A program made the position numbers and the translations under genes. Positions 34,486 to 42,309 of a stretch of DNA of 47,683 bases are shown here, one piece after another. The DNA comes from an uncultured Lachnospiraceae bacterium. GTDB taxonomy: Bacteria > Bacillota > Clostridia > Lachnospirales > Lachnospiraceae. The DNA is taken from positions 1 to 47,683 of the forward strand of contig CAMWCA010000024.1 of NCBI GenBank assembly GCA_947172705.1. The letters are read 5' to 3'. Positions within the stretch are counted from its first letter, which is position 1. Every line of letters starts with the position of its first letter. The notes under the pieces were generated by a model. It did no database searches. It saw only the letters and a list, made by a program, of their open reading frames with translations, and was not told the DNA's origin.

Positions 34486-35826
34486 ATGTATATAAAATTA
34501 GTACAGCCCAAAATGATAAAGCGTCCAATGGACACAGACCTGAAACTGCATATGGCTCCCCCGCTGGGGCTTTTAACCATCGTAAGCCTGCTTCGGGATA
34601 AACATACGGTATCGCTGGAAAATGAAAACATACAAAGCATCGACTACACGGATCATCCTGATATCGTTGGGATTTCCGTGACCGTTGATACCCTGCCCGG
34701 CGCCATGAAAATTGCCAGGAAATTTCGTGACAACGGCAGTATTGTCGTGGCGGGAGGAATCCATGTAACCACCGCCTGTGACACCATCCCTGAGGATGCC
34801 TTTGACGTATTGTGTATCGGGGCGGCGGAGGGAACATGGCTGGATATTGTAAGGGATTTTGAAAGGGGAGAATTAAAAACAGTATACAGGTGCCGTAAGG
34901 ATTTTGACGGGAAGGAGATTGTAGCTCCGGCGTATGATTTTCTGACCAAAGATAAGTACTTATATTGCAACGTGATCCATACAAGCAGAGGCTGCCCTTT
35001 TCACTGCGATTTTTGCTACAACAGTGCCGGTGAGCGAATGTATGTAAATCGTGATATGGAGGCTGTTTTAGAGGATATAAAAGCGGTCGGGTCAAGACAT
35101 ATTATGTTTATAGACGACAATTTTGCAGGAAATCCGGCATGGCTCAGGGAATTTTTAAAAAGGCTTATTCCCCTGGATATTAAGTGGAACGCCGCCGTTT
35201 CGCTGAACGCTTTATGTGACGGGGAATTGCTGGATCTGATGAAACGCAGCGGATGCCAGGGATTGTTCGTAGGATTTGAAAGCATACAGGCGGATTCCAT
35301 CAGCCATGTCCATAAAATACAAAATAACACAGCGGTATATGAGAAAGCAGTTAAAATGACCCATGAAAGAGGCATTATGATCAATGCCAGTTTTGTCTTT
35401 GGACTGGATGGGGATACTCCGGATACCTTCAGGACGACCCTTGACTGGATTGTAAAGAATAAAATTGAAACCGTCACATCCCACATTTTAACGCCTTATC
35501 CCGGCACGGAATTATATAACAGGTTAAAAGAGCAGGGCAGAATCACATCGGAGGATTTATCCAGGTATAACACGGCGCATGTGGTATTTCGTCCGGCAAA
35601 AATGTCGGAACAGCAGCTTTATAACGGATATATATGGATCTATAAGCAGATATACAGCCTGAAAAATATTTGGAAGCGAATGCCCGAGGATAAAAGCCAG
35701 AGGGCGGCTTATCTGCTGTTTAATCTTTTATACCGCAAGTATGGCGGTTTTACGGATCTGGTATGCAGAATAATTACATACAAAAATGTCGGCATTATTG
35801 CGGAAAAGCTGTCACAGTATTTATAG
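34486..35826 (+). CDS. B12-binding-domain radical SAM protein
   Basis: A 446-residue enzyme. The N-terminal ~130 residues are a Rossmann-like cobalamin-binding domain (IKLVQPKMIKRPMD; PDIVGISVTVDTLPGAM; GSIVVAGGIHVTTA). The radical SAM domain follows, with Cys170-x3-Cys174-x2-Cys177 (SRGCPFHCDFCYNS), the GGE-like region and a central EDIKAVGSRHIMFIDDNFAG. It belongs to the B12-binding radical SAM branch that includes methylases and ring-rearranging enzymes; the chemistry here is unknown. ATG 34486 has GGAG eight bases upstream. The 127 bases after its stop include a possible weak promoter (TTGAAC, 17 bases, TAGGTT). Confidence 0.88.
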   Translation: MYIKLVQPKMIKRPMDTDLKLHMAPPLGLLTIVSLLRDKHTVSLENENIQSIDYTDHPDIVGISVTVDTLPGAMKIARKFRDNGSIVVAGGIHVTTACDTIPEDAFDVLCIGAAEGTWLDIVRDFERGELKTVYRCRKDFDGKEIVAPAYDFLTKDKYLYCNVIHTSRGCPFHCDFCYNSAGERMYVNRDMEAVLEDIKAVGSRHIMFIDDNFAGNPAWLREFLKRLIPLDIKWNAAVSLNALCDGELLDLMKRSGCQGLFVGFESIQADSISHVHKIQNNTAVYEKAVKMTHERGIMINASFVFGLDGDTPDTFRTTLDWIVKNKIETVTSHILTPYPGTELYNRLKEQGRITSEDLSRYNTAHVVFRPAKMSEQQLYNGYIWIYKQIYSLKNIWKRMPEDKSQRAAYLLFNLLYRKYGGFTDLVCRIITYKNVGIIAEKLSQYL

Positions 35827-35977
35827 TTCAGATTTTGCATGTCAATATATAAGAAATTCCTAAGAGAATTGAACTCCCTGAAAAAATGTGATAGGTTTAA
35901 GATATAAACGGCAAGAATCAATCTTAGGATAACGGAAATAATAATTACATCAATTGAGAAAAAGGATGGGAATACGG

Positions 35978-37141
35978 ATGAAAAGTAAGCTGTATTATGT
36001 ACTGTATTTTTTGTATGCCATTGTTGTGGCGTTTGTTTTGTACCTCAACGGAGTGTTTACCAGGGAAATAAGCTCCTATACGAATTTGGTAATTAATATT
36101 GTATTTTTGATTATCATTGGAATTCTTTTTATCATAGCTTCTGTCAGCTTCGGCAGGCTTAACAGGCTTACCTACGAGCTGGAAGATGTTGCGTTCCGGC
36201 TCCAGAAGGAATATAAGGAAGCAAACGGAAAGAATCTTTGGGCAAATTATAAGGATACAGCCCAGCTCTTTGAGGAAAAAGAATTGCAGAACGCGTTCAA
36301 TAAGTATCGTCTGAGGGTAAAGAGTGCAAAGACAAGACGCGGCGCTGATTTTTCCTGTGACCTGGGGGAATATATCAATGAGGATCTTCTGGACAGGGCA
36401 GGCATGAACTTTTTCAATTCCGGGGTTTCCGGAACGCTTACAGGGCTGGGAATTCTGGGGACGTTTCTTGGCTTGTCCATGGGGTTGGGGGCGTTCAGCG
36501 GGGACGATATTTTTACAATTTCAGATAATGTAGGTTCCCTGCTGTCCGGTATGAAGGTGGCTTTTCACACTTCCGTGTACGGTATCTTTTTTTCGCTGGT
36601 ATTCAATGTTGTCTATCGAGGCGTTATGGCGGATGCCTATGAGACGCTGGGAGAATTTTTGAATGTGTTCCGGCAGACTGCCCAGCCCATCAGCCCGAAG
36701 GAGGATGAGAATGCTGCCACCATGCTTGTTTATCAGGCGGGAATGGCAAGTTCCTTAAAGCAGATGCTTGCGTTACTGCAAGGCAATGCAAAGGAGCAGA
36801 CGGCAGGTGTGGAGCGTATTGTGGATCAATTTACCGCGCAGATGCAGTCTGCTTTGGATACAGACTTTAAGAAGCTTGGAAATGTTTTAAAGCATGCGGG
36901 AGAAGCCCAGTCTGCAAGCGCGGCGAATGCTGCGGAAATGGTGGAAGCGGTTACCGCCTTAGTGGAGGTAAATCGTAACGTACAGGAAGCGCTTGCAAAG
37001 GTTATGGAAAGGCAGGAGGTATTTGCAGGGCAGCTTGAGGAGCAGAAGAAAATGCTGGCGGATGCATGCAATGACATGAGCGATGAGATCAGCAGCCAGA
37101 TCTATACATTTGAGCAGATGAGGGATTTGTATGAGAAATAG
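35978..37141 (+). CDS. MotA/TolQ/ExbB proton channel family protein, ZorA-like
   Basis: A 387-residue membrane protein. Two N-terminal helices (about residues 2-25 and 33-55) are followed by a soluble segment and then the conserved MotA-type pair: SGTLTGLGILGTFLGLSMGL (about 147-166) and KVAFHTSVYGIFFSLVFNVV (about 190-209). The remaining ~170 residues form a long cytoplasmic alpha-helical tail. This order and the long tail match ZorA of the Zorya anti-phage system, where the ZorAB complex is a proton-driven motor; ordinary MotA/ExbB proteins have a shorter tail. I use ATG 35978 with AAGGATGGG upstream; in-frame ATG 35966 touches its ribosome site. The next gene overlaps by 11 bases and encodes the partner. 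Zorya membership is inference. Confidence 0.82.
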   Translation: MKSKLYYVLYFLYAIVVAFVLYLNGVFTREISSYTNLVINIVFLIIIGILFIIASVSFGRLNRLTYELEDVAFRLQKEYKEANGKNLWANYKDTAQLFEEKELQNAFNKYRLRVKSAKTRRGADFSCDLGEYINEDLLDRAGMNFFNSGVSGTLTGLGILGTFLGLSMGLGAFSGDDIFTISDNVGSLLSGMKVAFHTSVYGIFFSLVFNVVYRGVMADAYETLGEFLNVFRQTAQPISPKEDENAATMLVYQAGMASSLKQMLALLQGNAKEQTAGVERIVDQFTAQMQSALDTDFKKLGNVLKHAGEAQSASAANAAEMVEAVTALVEVNRNVQEALAKVMERQEVFAGQLEEQKKMLADACNDMSDEISSQIYTFEQMRDLYEK

Positions 37142-38033
37142 ACAAAGGGACAGGGAAGCTTTCAGAGAGCATAGCTATTGGCAGTCCTATTCGGATATGA
37201 TGGCGGCGCTTTTGCTGATTTTTATTTTGATGATTGCGATTACCCTTGCCATATACAGACAAAAAACCAACGATTTGGAGCAGACAAAGCTGGAGCTTAA
37301 TACGGCGCAAAGCGAGTTAGACGCCACCATCGAGGATCTGGAGAAGTCTAATGAGGAGCTTGCCTCTTCCCTGGCAGAATTGCAGCAGGCTTATGAGCAG
37401 GCGGCTCTGACCAAGCAGGAATTGAACGATGCCTATCTGGAAATTGAAAATGCCAGAGAGGAATTGACCACCACCAAACAGGAATTGCAGGATATCGTGG
37501 GTATCCGTACGGATATTATCGGGGCGCTACAGTCCGCTTTCAGCAACTCTACCATGAAGGTGGATGCCCAGACAGGTTCCATTACCTTTTCTTCGGATGT
37601 GCTTTTCCGTTACAACAGCGCTTCGCTTACCGCAGACAGCAGGGAGACGTTAAAAAACATTATCCCCATGTATCTGGATGTGCTGCTTCAGGATCAGTTC
37701 CGGGATTATATTGCCGAAATCATCATTGAAGGGCATACGGACACGGACGGCGGCTATCAGAGCAATATGGAGTTGTCCTACGAGCGGGCAAATGCCGTGG
37801 CGGATTTTTGCTTGGACAAGCGAAACGGGCTTAGCGAGACAAAGATCCAGCAGCTGCAAAAGCTTCTTACGGTCAATGGAAAGTCCTGGAGCAACCCCGT
37901 TTATAAAAAGGATGCCAACGGTAATGCAACAGAAAAGGTAGATATGCCGGCTTCCAGAAGGGTGGAAATTAAATTCCGGCTGAAAGAGGATGAAATGATC
38001 GAGAAGATTGCGGGGGTTTTGGAGCAGAGGTAA
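37131..38033 (+). CDS. OmpA/MotB-family stator protein, ZorB-like
   Basis: A 300-residue protein with one N-terminal membrane helix (about residues 22-42, DMMAALLLIFILMIAITLAI). Asp22 in YSDMM is placed as the proton-binding Asp of MotB/ZorB. A coiled-coil linker (residues about 48-125, LEQTKLELNTAQSELDATIE) leads to an OmpA-like peptidoglycan-binding domain (about 150-295: ITFSSDVLFRYNSASLTADS; IIIEGHTDTDGGYQSNMELS; MPASRRVEIKFRLK). It pairs with the MotA-like protein encoded just upstream (overlap of 11 bases) in a proton-driven stator. This fits ZorB, although stator partners of other systems have the same domains. A strong hairpin terminator follows. Confidence 0.85.
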   Translation: MRNRQRDREAFREHSYWQSYSDMMAALLLIFILMIAITLAIYRQKTNDLEQTKLELNTAQSELDATIEDLEKSNEELASSLAELQQAYEQAALTKQELNDAYLEIENAREELTTTKQELQDIVGIRTDIIGALQSAFSNSTMKVDAQTGSITFSSDVLFRYNSASLTADSRETLKNIIPMYLDVLLQDQFRDYIAEIIIEGHTDTDGGYQSNMELSYERANAVADFCLDKRNGLSETKIQQLQKLLTVNGKSWSNPVYKKDANGNATEKVDMPASRRVEIKFRLKEDEMIEKIAGVLEQR

Positions 38034-38041
38034 AGAGTGAT

Positions 38042-38102
38042 AAGCATATTTCGGCTAAGATGTAAAGAAGATGCAAATAAGCCGAAATATGCTTGCTTTT
38101 TA
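38042..38102 (+). terminator. Terminator after the ZorB-like gene, carrying TTCGGCT arms
   Basis: A perfect 15-bp stem, AAGCATATTTCGGCT (38042-38056) / AGCCGAAATATGCTT (38080-38094), is followed by GCTTTTTA. Its arms contain the same CGGCTAA-like motif as the operator repeat just downstream. Confidence 0.8.
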
Positions 38103-38111
38103 GTTTTGATC

Positions 38112-38144
38112 CGGCTAAAATATAATTGAAATATGAATTAGCCG
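38112..38144 (+). promoter_or_regulatory. CGGCTAA/TTAGCCG inverted repeat around a -10 box
   Basis: CGGCTAA (38112-38118) and TTAGCCG (38138-38144) flank TATAAT (38121-38126), directly upstream of the DUF4143 ATPase gene. Together with the terminator hairpin there are four half-sites in about 100 bases. They look like an operator for this gene. Confidence 0.6.
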
Positions 38145-38159
38145 AAAAAGGACATGAAT

Positions 38160-39383
38160 ATGAATTATATAACAAGAAATTTGGAGAATGTAGTAAATCA
38201 GGTTACAAAAGAATATCCTGTAGTTTTGGTTACAGGACCGAGACAGGTAGGTAAGACTACCATGCTGCAGAAATTAATGGAAGGTACGGATAGAGAATAT
38301 GTTACCCTGGATGATTTGAACGAAAGAAGCGTTGCCAAAACAGATCCTGAACTGTTTTTACAGTTGCATAAACCGCCTGTTTTGATTGATGAAGTGCAAT
38401 ATGCACCGGAACTATTTACTTATATCAAGATGCATGTAGACAAAAATCATGAACCAGGTGCATTTTGGCTTACAGGTTCCCAGGCGTTTAAACTGATGCA
38501 GGGGGTACAGGAATCTTTGGCGGGAAGAGCAGCGGTGCTTTCCCTTACTTCTTTGTCTCAGGCAGAAATTTCGGACGAAGGGATAGAGCCTTTTATAATT
38601 GATATGGAGGCGCTGTTAGCCAGAAAAGCAGTCAGGAAAAAGGCAGATACAAGGGGGATTTTTGAGCGGATTTATAAAGGTTCCATGCCCGCGATTGTAA
38701 GCGGAGCCAAAAGCAATAGTATGATTTTTTATAGCAGTTATCTGGCTACCTATCTTGAACGTGATGTAAAGGAGTTATCAGACGCCATTGATTCCCTTAA
38801 ATTTTTTAAATTTATTACTGCGGCAGCGGCAAGGTGCGGTCAAATGCTGAACGTTGCTGAAATTGCAAGGGATGCAGATATTAATCAGACGCAGGCGAAG
38901 AATTGGCTGAGGATTCTGGAGACATTGGGAATCATTTTCTACCTTCATCCCTATTCCAATAATCTGTTGAAGCGTCTTGTGAAAACCCCTAAACTGTATT
39001 TTTATGATACAGGATTGGTTTGTTATCTGACGAAATGGAGCAGTGCGGAAACATTGGAAAGCGGTGCGATGAATGGAGCGATCCTGGAAAATTATGTGGT
39101 TGCCGAGATCAGGAAGACTTATTTGAATTGCGGCAGGGAACCTTATCTGTACTATTATCGTGATAAAGATGCCAAGGAGATCGACCTTGTGCTTGAACAT
39201 GACGGAGTTTTGAATCCAATTGAGATTAAAAAGACTTCCAATCCGGGAACAGAGCTGATCAAAGTATTTGAACTGTTGGATAAGTCGTCAACGCCTCGCT
39301 CTAAGGGGGCTGTTATCTGTATGAAACCGGAGCTTGGTGCGATTGACCGGGATAATTATATTGTGCCGATTTGGATGATTTGA
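38160..39383 (+). CDS. AAA_14/DUF4143 ATP-binding protein
   Basis: A 407-residue ATPase. The N-terminal AAA_14 domain has Walker A GPRQVGKTTM (about residues 25-34) and Walker B PPVLIDEVQYAPELF. The C-terminal part is DUF4143, with DRDVKELSDAID-like and YFYDTGLVCYLT signatures. The end (EIDLVLEHDGVLNPIEIKKT) resembles a PD-(D/E)xK nuclease-like core. This family is very common and often multi-copy in anaerobic gut bacteria; function is unknown. I use ATG 38160 with AAAAAGG at good distance; ATG 38154 lies two bases from it. It is separated from the ZorB-like gene by a terminator and operator repeats, so it is likely its own transcript. Confidence 0.85.
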   Translation: MNYITRNLENVVNQVTKEYPVVLVTGPRQVGKTTMLQKLMEGTDREYVTLDDLNERSVAKTDPELFLQLHKPPVLIDEVQYAPELFTYIKMHVDKNHEPGAFWLTGSQAFKLMQGVQESLAGRAAVLSLTSLSQAEISDEGIEPFIIDMEALLARKAVRKKADTRGIFERIYKGSMPAIVSGAKSNSMIFYSSYLATYLERDVKELSDAIDSLKFFKFITAAAARCGQMLNVAEIARDADINQTQAKNWLRILETLGIIFYLHPYSNNLLKRLVKTPKLYFYDTGLVCYLTKWSSAETLESGAMNGAILENYVVAEIRKTYLNCGREPYLYYYRDKDAKEIDLVLEHDGVLNPIEIKKTSNPGTELIKVFELLDKSSTPRSKGAVICMKPELGAIDRDNYIVPIWMI

Positions 39384-39396
39384 TTTGAGTATATAA

Positions 39397-39631
39397 GAAG
39401 AGCGGGTAAAATTTCAGTTAGGGGCGTTCGTTGAGGTTGAGCCAACATGCCTGAATCACAATCATATACTTGATTATCTTGAAAGGGAGTATAATATTAT
39501 TGTACCCAGAAAGGGATGAGACGAAAGAGGTAAAAAAGCAGATATCTCATGATGAGAGAGTAAATTGGAAACTCTATGTAGATGCTGTTTATAAGGCAGA
39601 TTCTAATAAGAAAATATATAGGAAAGTGTAA
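39397..39631 (+). pseudogene. Frameshifted 3' remnant of an unrecognised gene
   Basis: One frame (39397-39519) encodes KFQLGAFVEVEPTCLNHNHI followed by LDYLEREYNIIVPRKG and a stop. A second frame overlapping it by about 20 bases (39500-39631) encodes YPERDETKEVKKQISHDERV, NWKLYVDAVYKADSN and a stop. Both are protein-like in composition; a frameshift near 39505-39516 would join them into one C-terminal end of about 80 residues. I do not recognise the family. The second frame could instead be a functional 43-residue protein from TTG 39500 with AAAGGGAG upstream. Confidence 0.45.
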
Positions 39632-39642
39632 GGAGGATACAT

Positions 39643-40584
39643 ATGAGTTATAATGCTAAAGTATATAAAGTGTTTATTGCATCACCCGATGATGTACGAA
39701 AAGAAAGAGAAATTGTTCGTTCTGTTATAATGCGTTGGAATGCTATTAATGCTGAAAGTAAAAAAATTGTATTATTACCTGTGGGATGGGAAACACATGC
39801 TGCGCCAGAGACAGGAAAGACTGCACAAGAATATATAAACGAAGAAGTATTGGATAAATGTGATATTCTTATTGGTATTTTTTGGACAAAACTGGGAAGT
39901 CCTACAAAAACAGCAAAAAGTGGAACAGTAGAAGAAATTCAGAGACATATTACGGAACATAAATTGGCAATGCTTTATTTTTCTACGAAAGAAATTCCTA
40001 ATGATGTTGATGTAAAACAATTAAAATTGGTTCGTAGTTTCAAAGAGGAAATTAGAAATAAGTCATTATATGGAGAATTTTTGGATGAGCGAGATTTGGA
40101 AAATAAATTATATAGTCATTTGGAAATTAAAATTGCTGAAGGAAAGTTTCGACCAACATGGGATTCAGATATATTGGCAAGAATTCAAAATGATGATGAA
40201 TTAGTTGCGGAAATCAACAATCATTTTCCGTTAGTAGCAAGAAATTTATTAAAAAATATTATAGATGAATGTAGAAGTGATGAAGTATGGAATGCGATTA
40301 TCAAGAAACTTTCAAAGAGTCCCGCAGATCTTAGGGAATCATTAATTTTCATGGCAAAACGTGGAGCGTTTCGGCATAAGGCATATGAAGCAGGTTATAA
40401 TGCGCTTGCAAAGTGTAGTCAAGTTGACTTTGGGAATTTTATGAGTACTTTATATTCTATAAACAAATACGAATTCTATGATATTTATAACAAAGGTTTG
40501 TTAGAGGATAGTCCATTTACAACCAAGCTTTTAGAGTTAATTAGCAAAGACGTTTTTTATGGTGGTGGAGAAGAAGAGGAATAA
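39643..40584 (+). CDS. DUF4062-domain protein (TIR/NTPase-like)
   Basis: A 313-residue cytoplasmic protein. Residues about 7-95 are DUF4062, a Rossmann/TIR-like module: KVFIASPDDVRKEREIVRSV, LLPVGWETHAAPETG, and CDILIGIFWTKLGSPT. DUF4062 domains occur in many anti-phage and NLR-like proteins. The C-terminal ~190 residues are helical without a recognised motif. GGAGGATACAT precedes the ATG. The gene stands at the head of a cluster that includes AbiE and a DUF6602 protein. No direct partner is encoded in its transcript: a hairpin terminator lies 30 bases downstream. A defence role is inferred from context. Confidence 0.82.
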   Translation: MSYNAKVYKVFIASPDDVRKEREIVRSVIMRWNAINAESKKIVLLPVGWETHAAPETGKTAQEYINEEVLDKCDILIGIFWTKLGSPTKTAKSGTVEEIQRHITEHKLAMLYFSTKEIPNDVDVKQLKLVRSFKEEIRNKSLYGEFLDERDLENKLYSHLEIKIAEGKFRPTWDSDILARIQNDDELVAEINNHFPLVARNLLKNIIDECRSDEVWNAIIKKLSKSPADLRESLIFMAKRGAFRHKAYEAGYNALAKCSQVDFGNFMSTLYSINKYEFYDIYNKGLLEDSPFTTKLLELISKDVFYGGGEEEE

Positions 40585-40616
40585 ATACAATATAGGGTTG
40601 ATAAAGATATATAATG

Positions 40617-40656
40617 GCATATCGGATGTGAAAATCTGATATGCCTTACTTTTTGA
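40617..40656 (+). terminator. Terminator after the DUF4062 gene
   Basis: GGCATATCGGAT pairs with ATCTGATATGCC (one mismatch) around a six-base loop, followed by TTACTTTTTG. Confidence 0.85.
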
Positions 40657-40735
40657 AATTTTGAAAAAATGTAGAAACGGGATTAGGGATGTAGTATTAT
40701 AATGTTGCCTGAAAAATTTTCATAGGAGGAATATT

Positions 40736-41425
40736 GTGATTAATTGGAGCGACGTTTTGTGGAGTATTTTGTTATCAATTGCTGCGTCCTGGCTCTTTTG
40801 GGCTTTAACATTTAAAATTTCGCTTACTAAAGTTATATTTTCTAATAATTTAGTAAAATCAGATTTCACAGTGGATGGAATTCGAAGGTCCTATGGATAT
40901 AGATTTAGAATTGCTAATGTAGGATATCGAGATTTGATAGAAGTAAACATTGTTGCCAAATTTGCAGTTAAAAATGACAAAAGTAAACATATATGTTTTC
41001 TTAATATATCAAATTCGGAAGAACAATATTTTGTGACTTCTTTAGCAGGTTTTAAATCTCGTAAAATGCGAAAAGAAAGTTTTTTGTTGACATTAACATT
41101 ATATCCATCAGAATCAATGCAGCATGAATTTACGAAAAAAATGTATTCTAAAAGAATAAGGAAGCGTGCAAAAAAGGGAAAAATTCATTTTCATGATATT
41201 TTCAAGGAATATGAAAATAATGTTGTTATTCAAATATATGTATATGGTAATGATGCGGTTACCGGAGCAAGAAAGATGTTTGTATCCAAAGAATATACTA
41301 TGTGTGATATTGATGAAGGAGATTTCTGCAAATTAAAAGAAATTAATTATTCTATTTTCGACCGCGTAAAAGTAAAACAAGATAAGATTTCGCAAGTACA
41401 TAAAAAATCAGATGTTGTTAGTTAG
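40736..41425 (+). CDS. Membrane-anchored protein of unknown function
   Basis: A 229-residue protein starting at GTG 40736 with AGGAGGAATATT upstream. A single hydrophobic helix is at residues about 7-27 (VLWSILLSIAASWLFWALTF). The remainder is soluble, beta-rich and basic (KYRFRIANVGYRDLIEVNIV-like, then KRIRKRAKKGKIHFHDI). I do not recognise it. It lies between a DUF4062 gene and a gene-poor stretch ahead of AbiE and could be either a partner of the former or an orphan. AT content is higher than in the chromosomal core. Confidence 0.65.
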   Translation: MINWSDVLWSILLSIAASWLFWALTFKISLTKVIFSNNLVKSDFTVDGIRRSYGYRFRIANVGYRDLIEVNIVAKFAVKNDKSKHICFLNISNSEEQYFVTSLAGFKSRKMRKESFLLTLTLYPSESMQHEFTKKMYSKRIRKRAKKGKIHFHDIFKEYENNVVIQIYVYGNDAVTGARKMFVSKEYTMCDIDEGDFCKLKEINYSIFDRVKVKQDKISQVHKKSDVVS

Positions 41426-41485
41426 AAAAGCCTAGCAGGCAGGCAAGCATTCCATATCGTGTGTTGGGCGTATTCTATTCGCTGA

Positions 41486-41620
41486 TTAGCGGTCGATCAG
41501 CAGTCGGTCTTCTTTTGACAGATCTATTCCGTCCAGTTTGCCGGAAGACTCGTCCGATTTGCGGCTGAGCGTCTGGTATTCTTCGTTACCGTTTACAATG
41601 CCATTTATGACGCCGCTCAT
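41486..41620 (-). pseudogene. Gene fragment on the minus strand (44 aa)
   Basis: A minus-strand frame starts at ATG 41620 and ends at 41486. It encodes MSGVINGIVNGNEEYQTLSR and onward to EDRLLIDR, with protein-like composition. It has no ribosome site that I would call good. It looks like the end of a transferred gene; I do not recognise it. Confidence 0.35.
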
Positions 41621-41710
41621 GCGGATGCCATGAGTTGATAAAGTGCAGACTCCTTTCCCATTCAATTCCGCCTTATGCGGTGTCAGATATTACCTCTGTT
41701 TTGGCGAGTT

Positions 41711-41948
41711 AGCAGGTGGAAAAGAAAAAGACCAGAATATTTGGGGAGTGGAATTTTAATTTTACAGGAAAATTTAAACTGCTCGCAGCTGATAGAAAAG
41801 TACGTTATGCTTTTGATAATGGTGGCGTTATGTTTGATAAAAAGTGGAGAAAAAAGTAGCTTATCACAAATTAATGAGTACTGGTTTTAAAGAAGCTGAG
41901 AGAGTAATAAATCAGCAAAGGTCAGAACAGGTTGTAACTGATTCATAA
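41711..41948 (+). pseudogene. Frameshifted gene remnant
   Basis: One frame encodes KTRIFGEWNFNFTGKFKLLA then KVRYAFDNGGVMFDKKWRKK and stops. A shifted frame continues VAYHKLMSTGFKEAERVINQ and ends QRSEQVVTDS. Taken together they look like one short protein with a frameshift near 41855. The family is unknown to me. The rest of the gap 41426-42309 shows no intact gene. Confidence 0.45.
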
Positions 41949-41962
41949 TGCCTCTTTTTTAA

Positions 41963-41986
41963 GGGGCTGTTGCAATATTATGAAGT
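41963..41986 (+). repeat. IS-end-like sequence, copy 1
   Basis: GGGGCTGTTGCAATATTATG and the four bases after it match 20 of 24 bases of the segment at 44662-44685, same orientation. GGxxCTGTTGCAA-like ends are typical of several insertion-sequence families. No transposase gene is nearby. Confidence 0.45.
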
Positions 41987-42059
41987 ATAACTGTTGGTCA
42001 TTGAATTGCCCTTGTGGGCGTTTGAAGTATAGCATAACTTTTGGTGCAACGCTTAGAAT

Positions 42060-42071
42060 TTTTATGCCATA
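42060..42071 (+). repeat. Extra copy of abiE operator 12-mer
   Basis: TTTTATGCCATA occurs here and, identically, at 42248-42259 inside the abiE promoter. It may be a distal operator half-site or coincidence. Confidence 0.35.
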
Positions 42072-42242
42072 TTCGCCCAAAAAACCGGAAATTAAAGGCA
42101 TGTAAGGCAAATTTGTTATGCCATGAGGAAAGCATCAAGGGACGGGGCTGCCCATTCGGTGGACTATGGTATAGGTCATGGTGAACCATGCAGTTAAGTA
42201 TATAATTTAAGTAATAAAGAGAGAAAAAAAGAAGTATTCATA

Positions 42243-42289
42243 TTGACTTTTATGCCATATAAAAATACAATTGTAAGCATAGAAGTCAA
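42243..42289 (+). promoter_or_regulatory. abiE promoter with inverted-repeat operator
   Basis: TTGACT (42243-42248), a 17-base spacer and TACAAT (42266-42271) form a good sigma-A promoter. TTGACTTTTATGC (42243-42255) and GCATAGAAGTCAA (42277-42289) are inverted copies with one mismatch that bracket the -35 and -10. This is the arrangement expected for AbiEi autoregulation. Confidence 0.78.
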
Positions 42290-42309
42290 TAAAAAGAAAG
42301 GGAGCTATT

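Noticed and set aside
33876..34640. A 254-residue minus-strand frame across the helicase and radical SAM gene junction
   Set aside because: It spans two well-supported genes on the other strand and shows no domain.
31074..38033. A canonical Zorya type I, II or III system
   Set aside because: I see no ZorC, ZorD or ZorE, and no ZorF/ZorG pair, so only a Zorya-like assignment of the stator pair is justified.
41998..42189. A minus-strand frame of 63 residues in the gene-poor stretch
   Set aside because: No ribosome site or family pattern, and it covers part of the AT-rich intergenic sequence.
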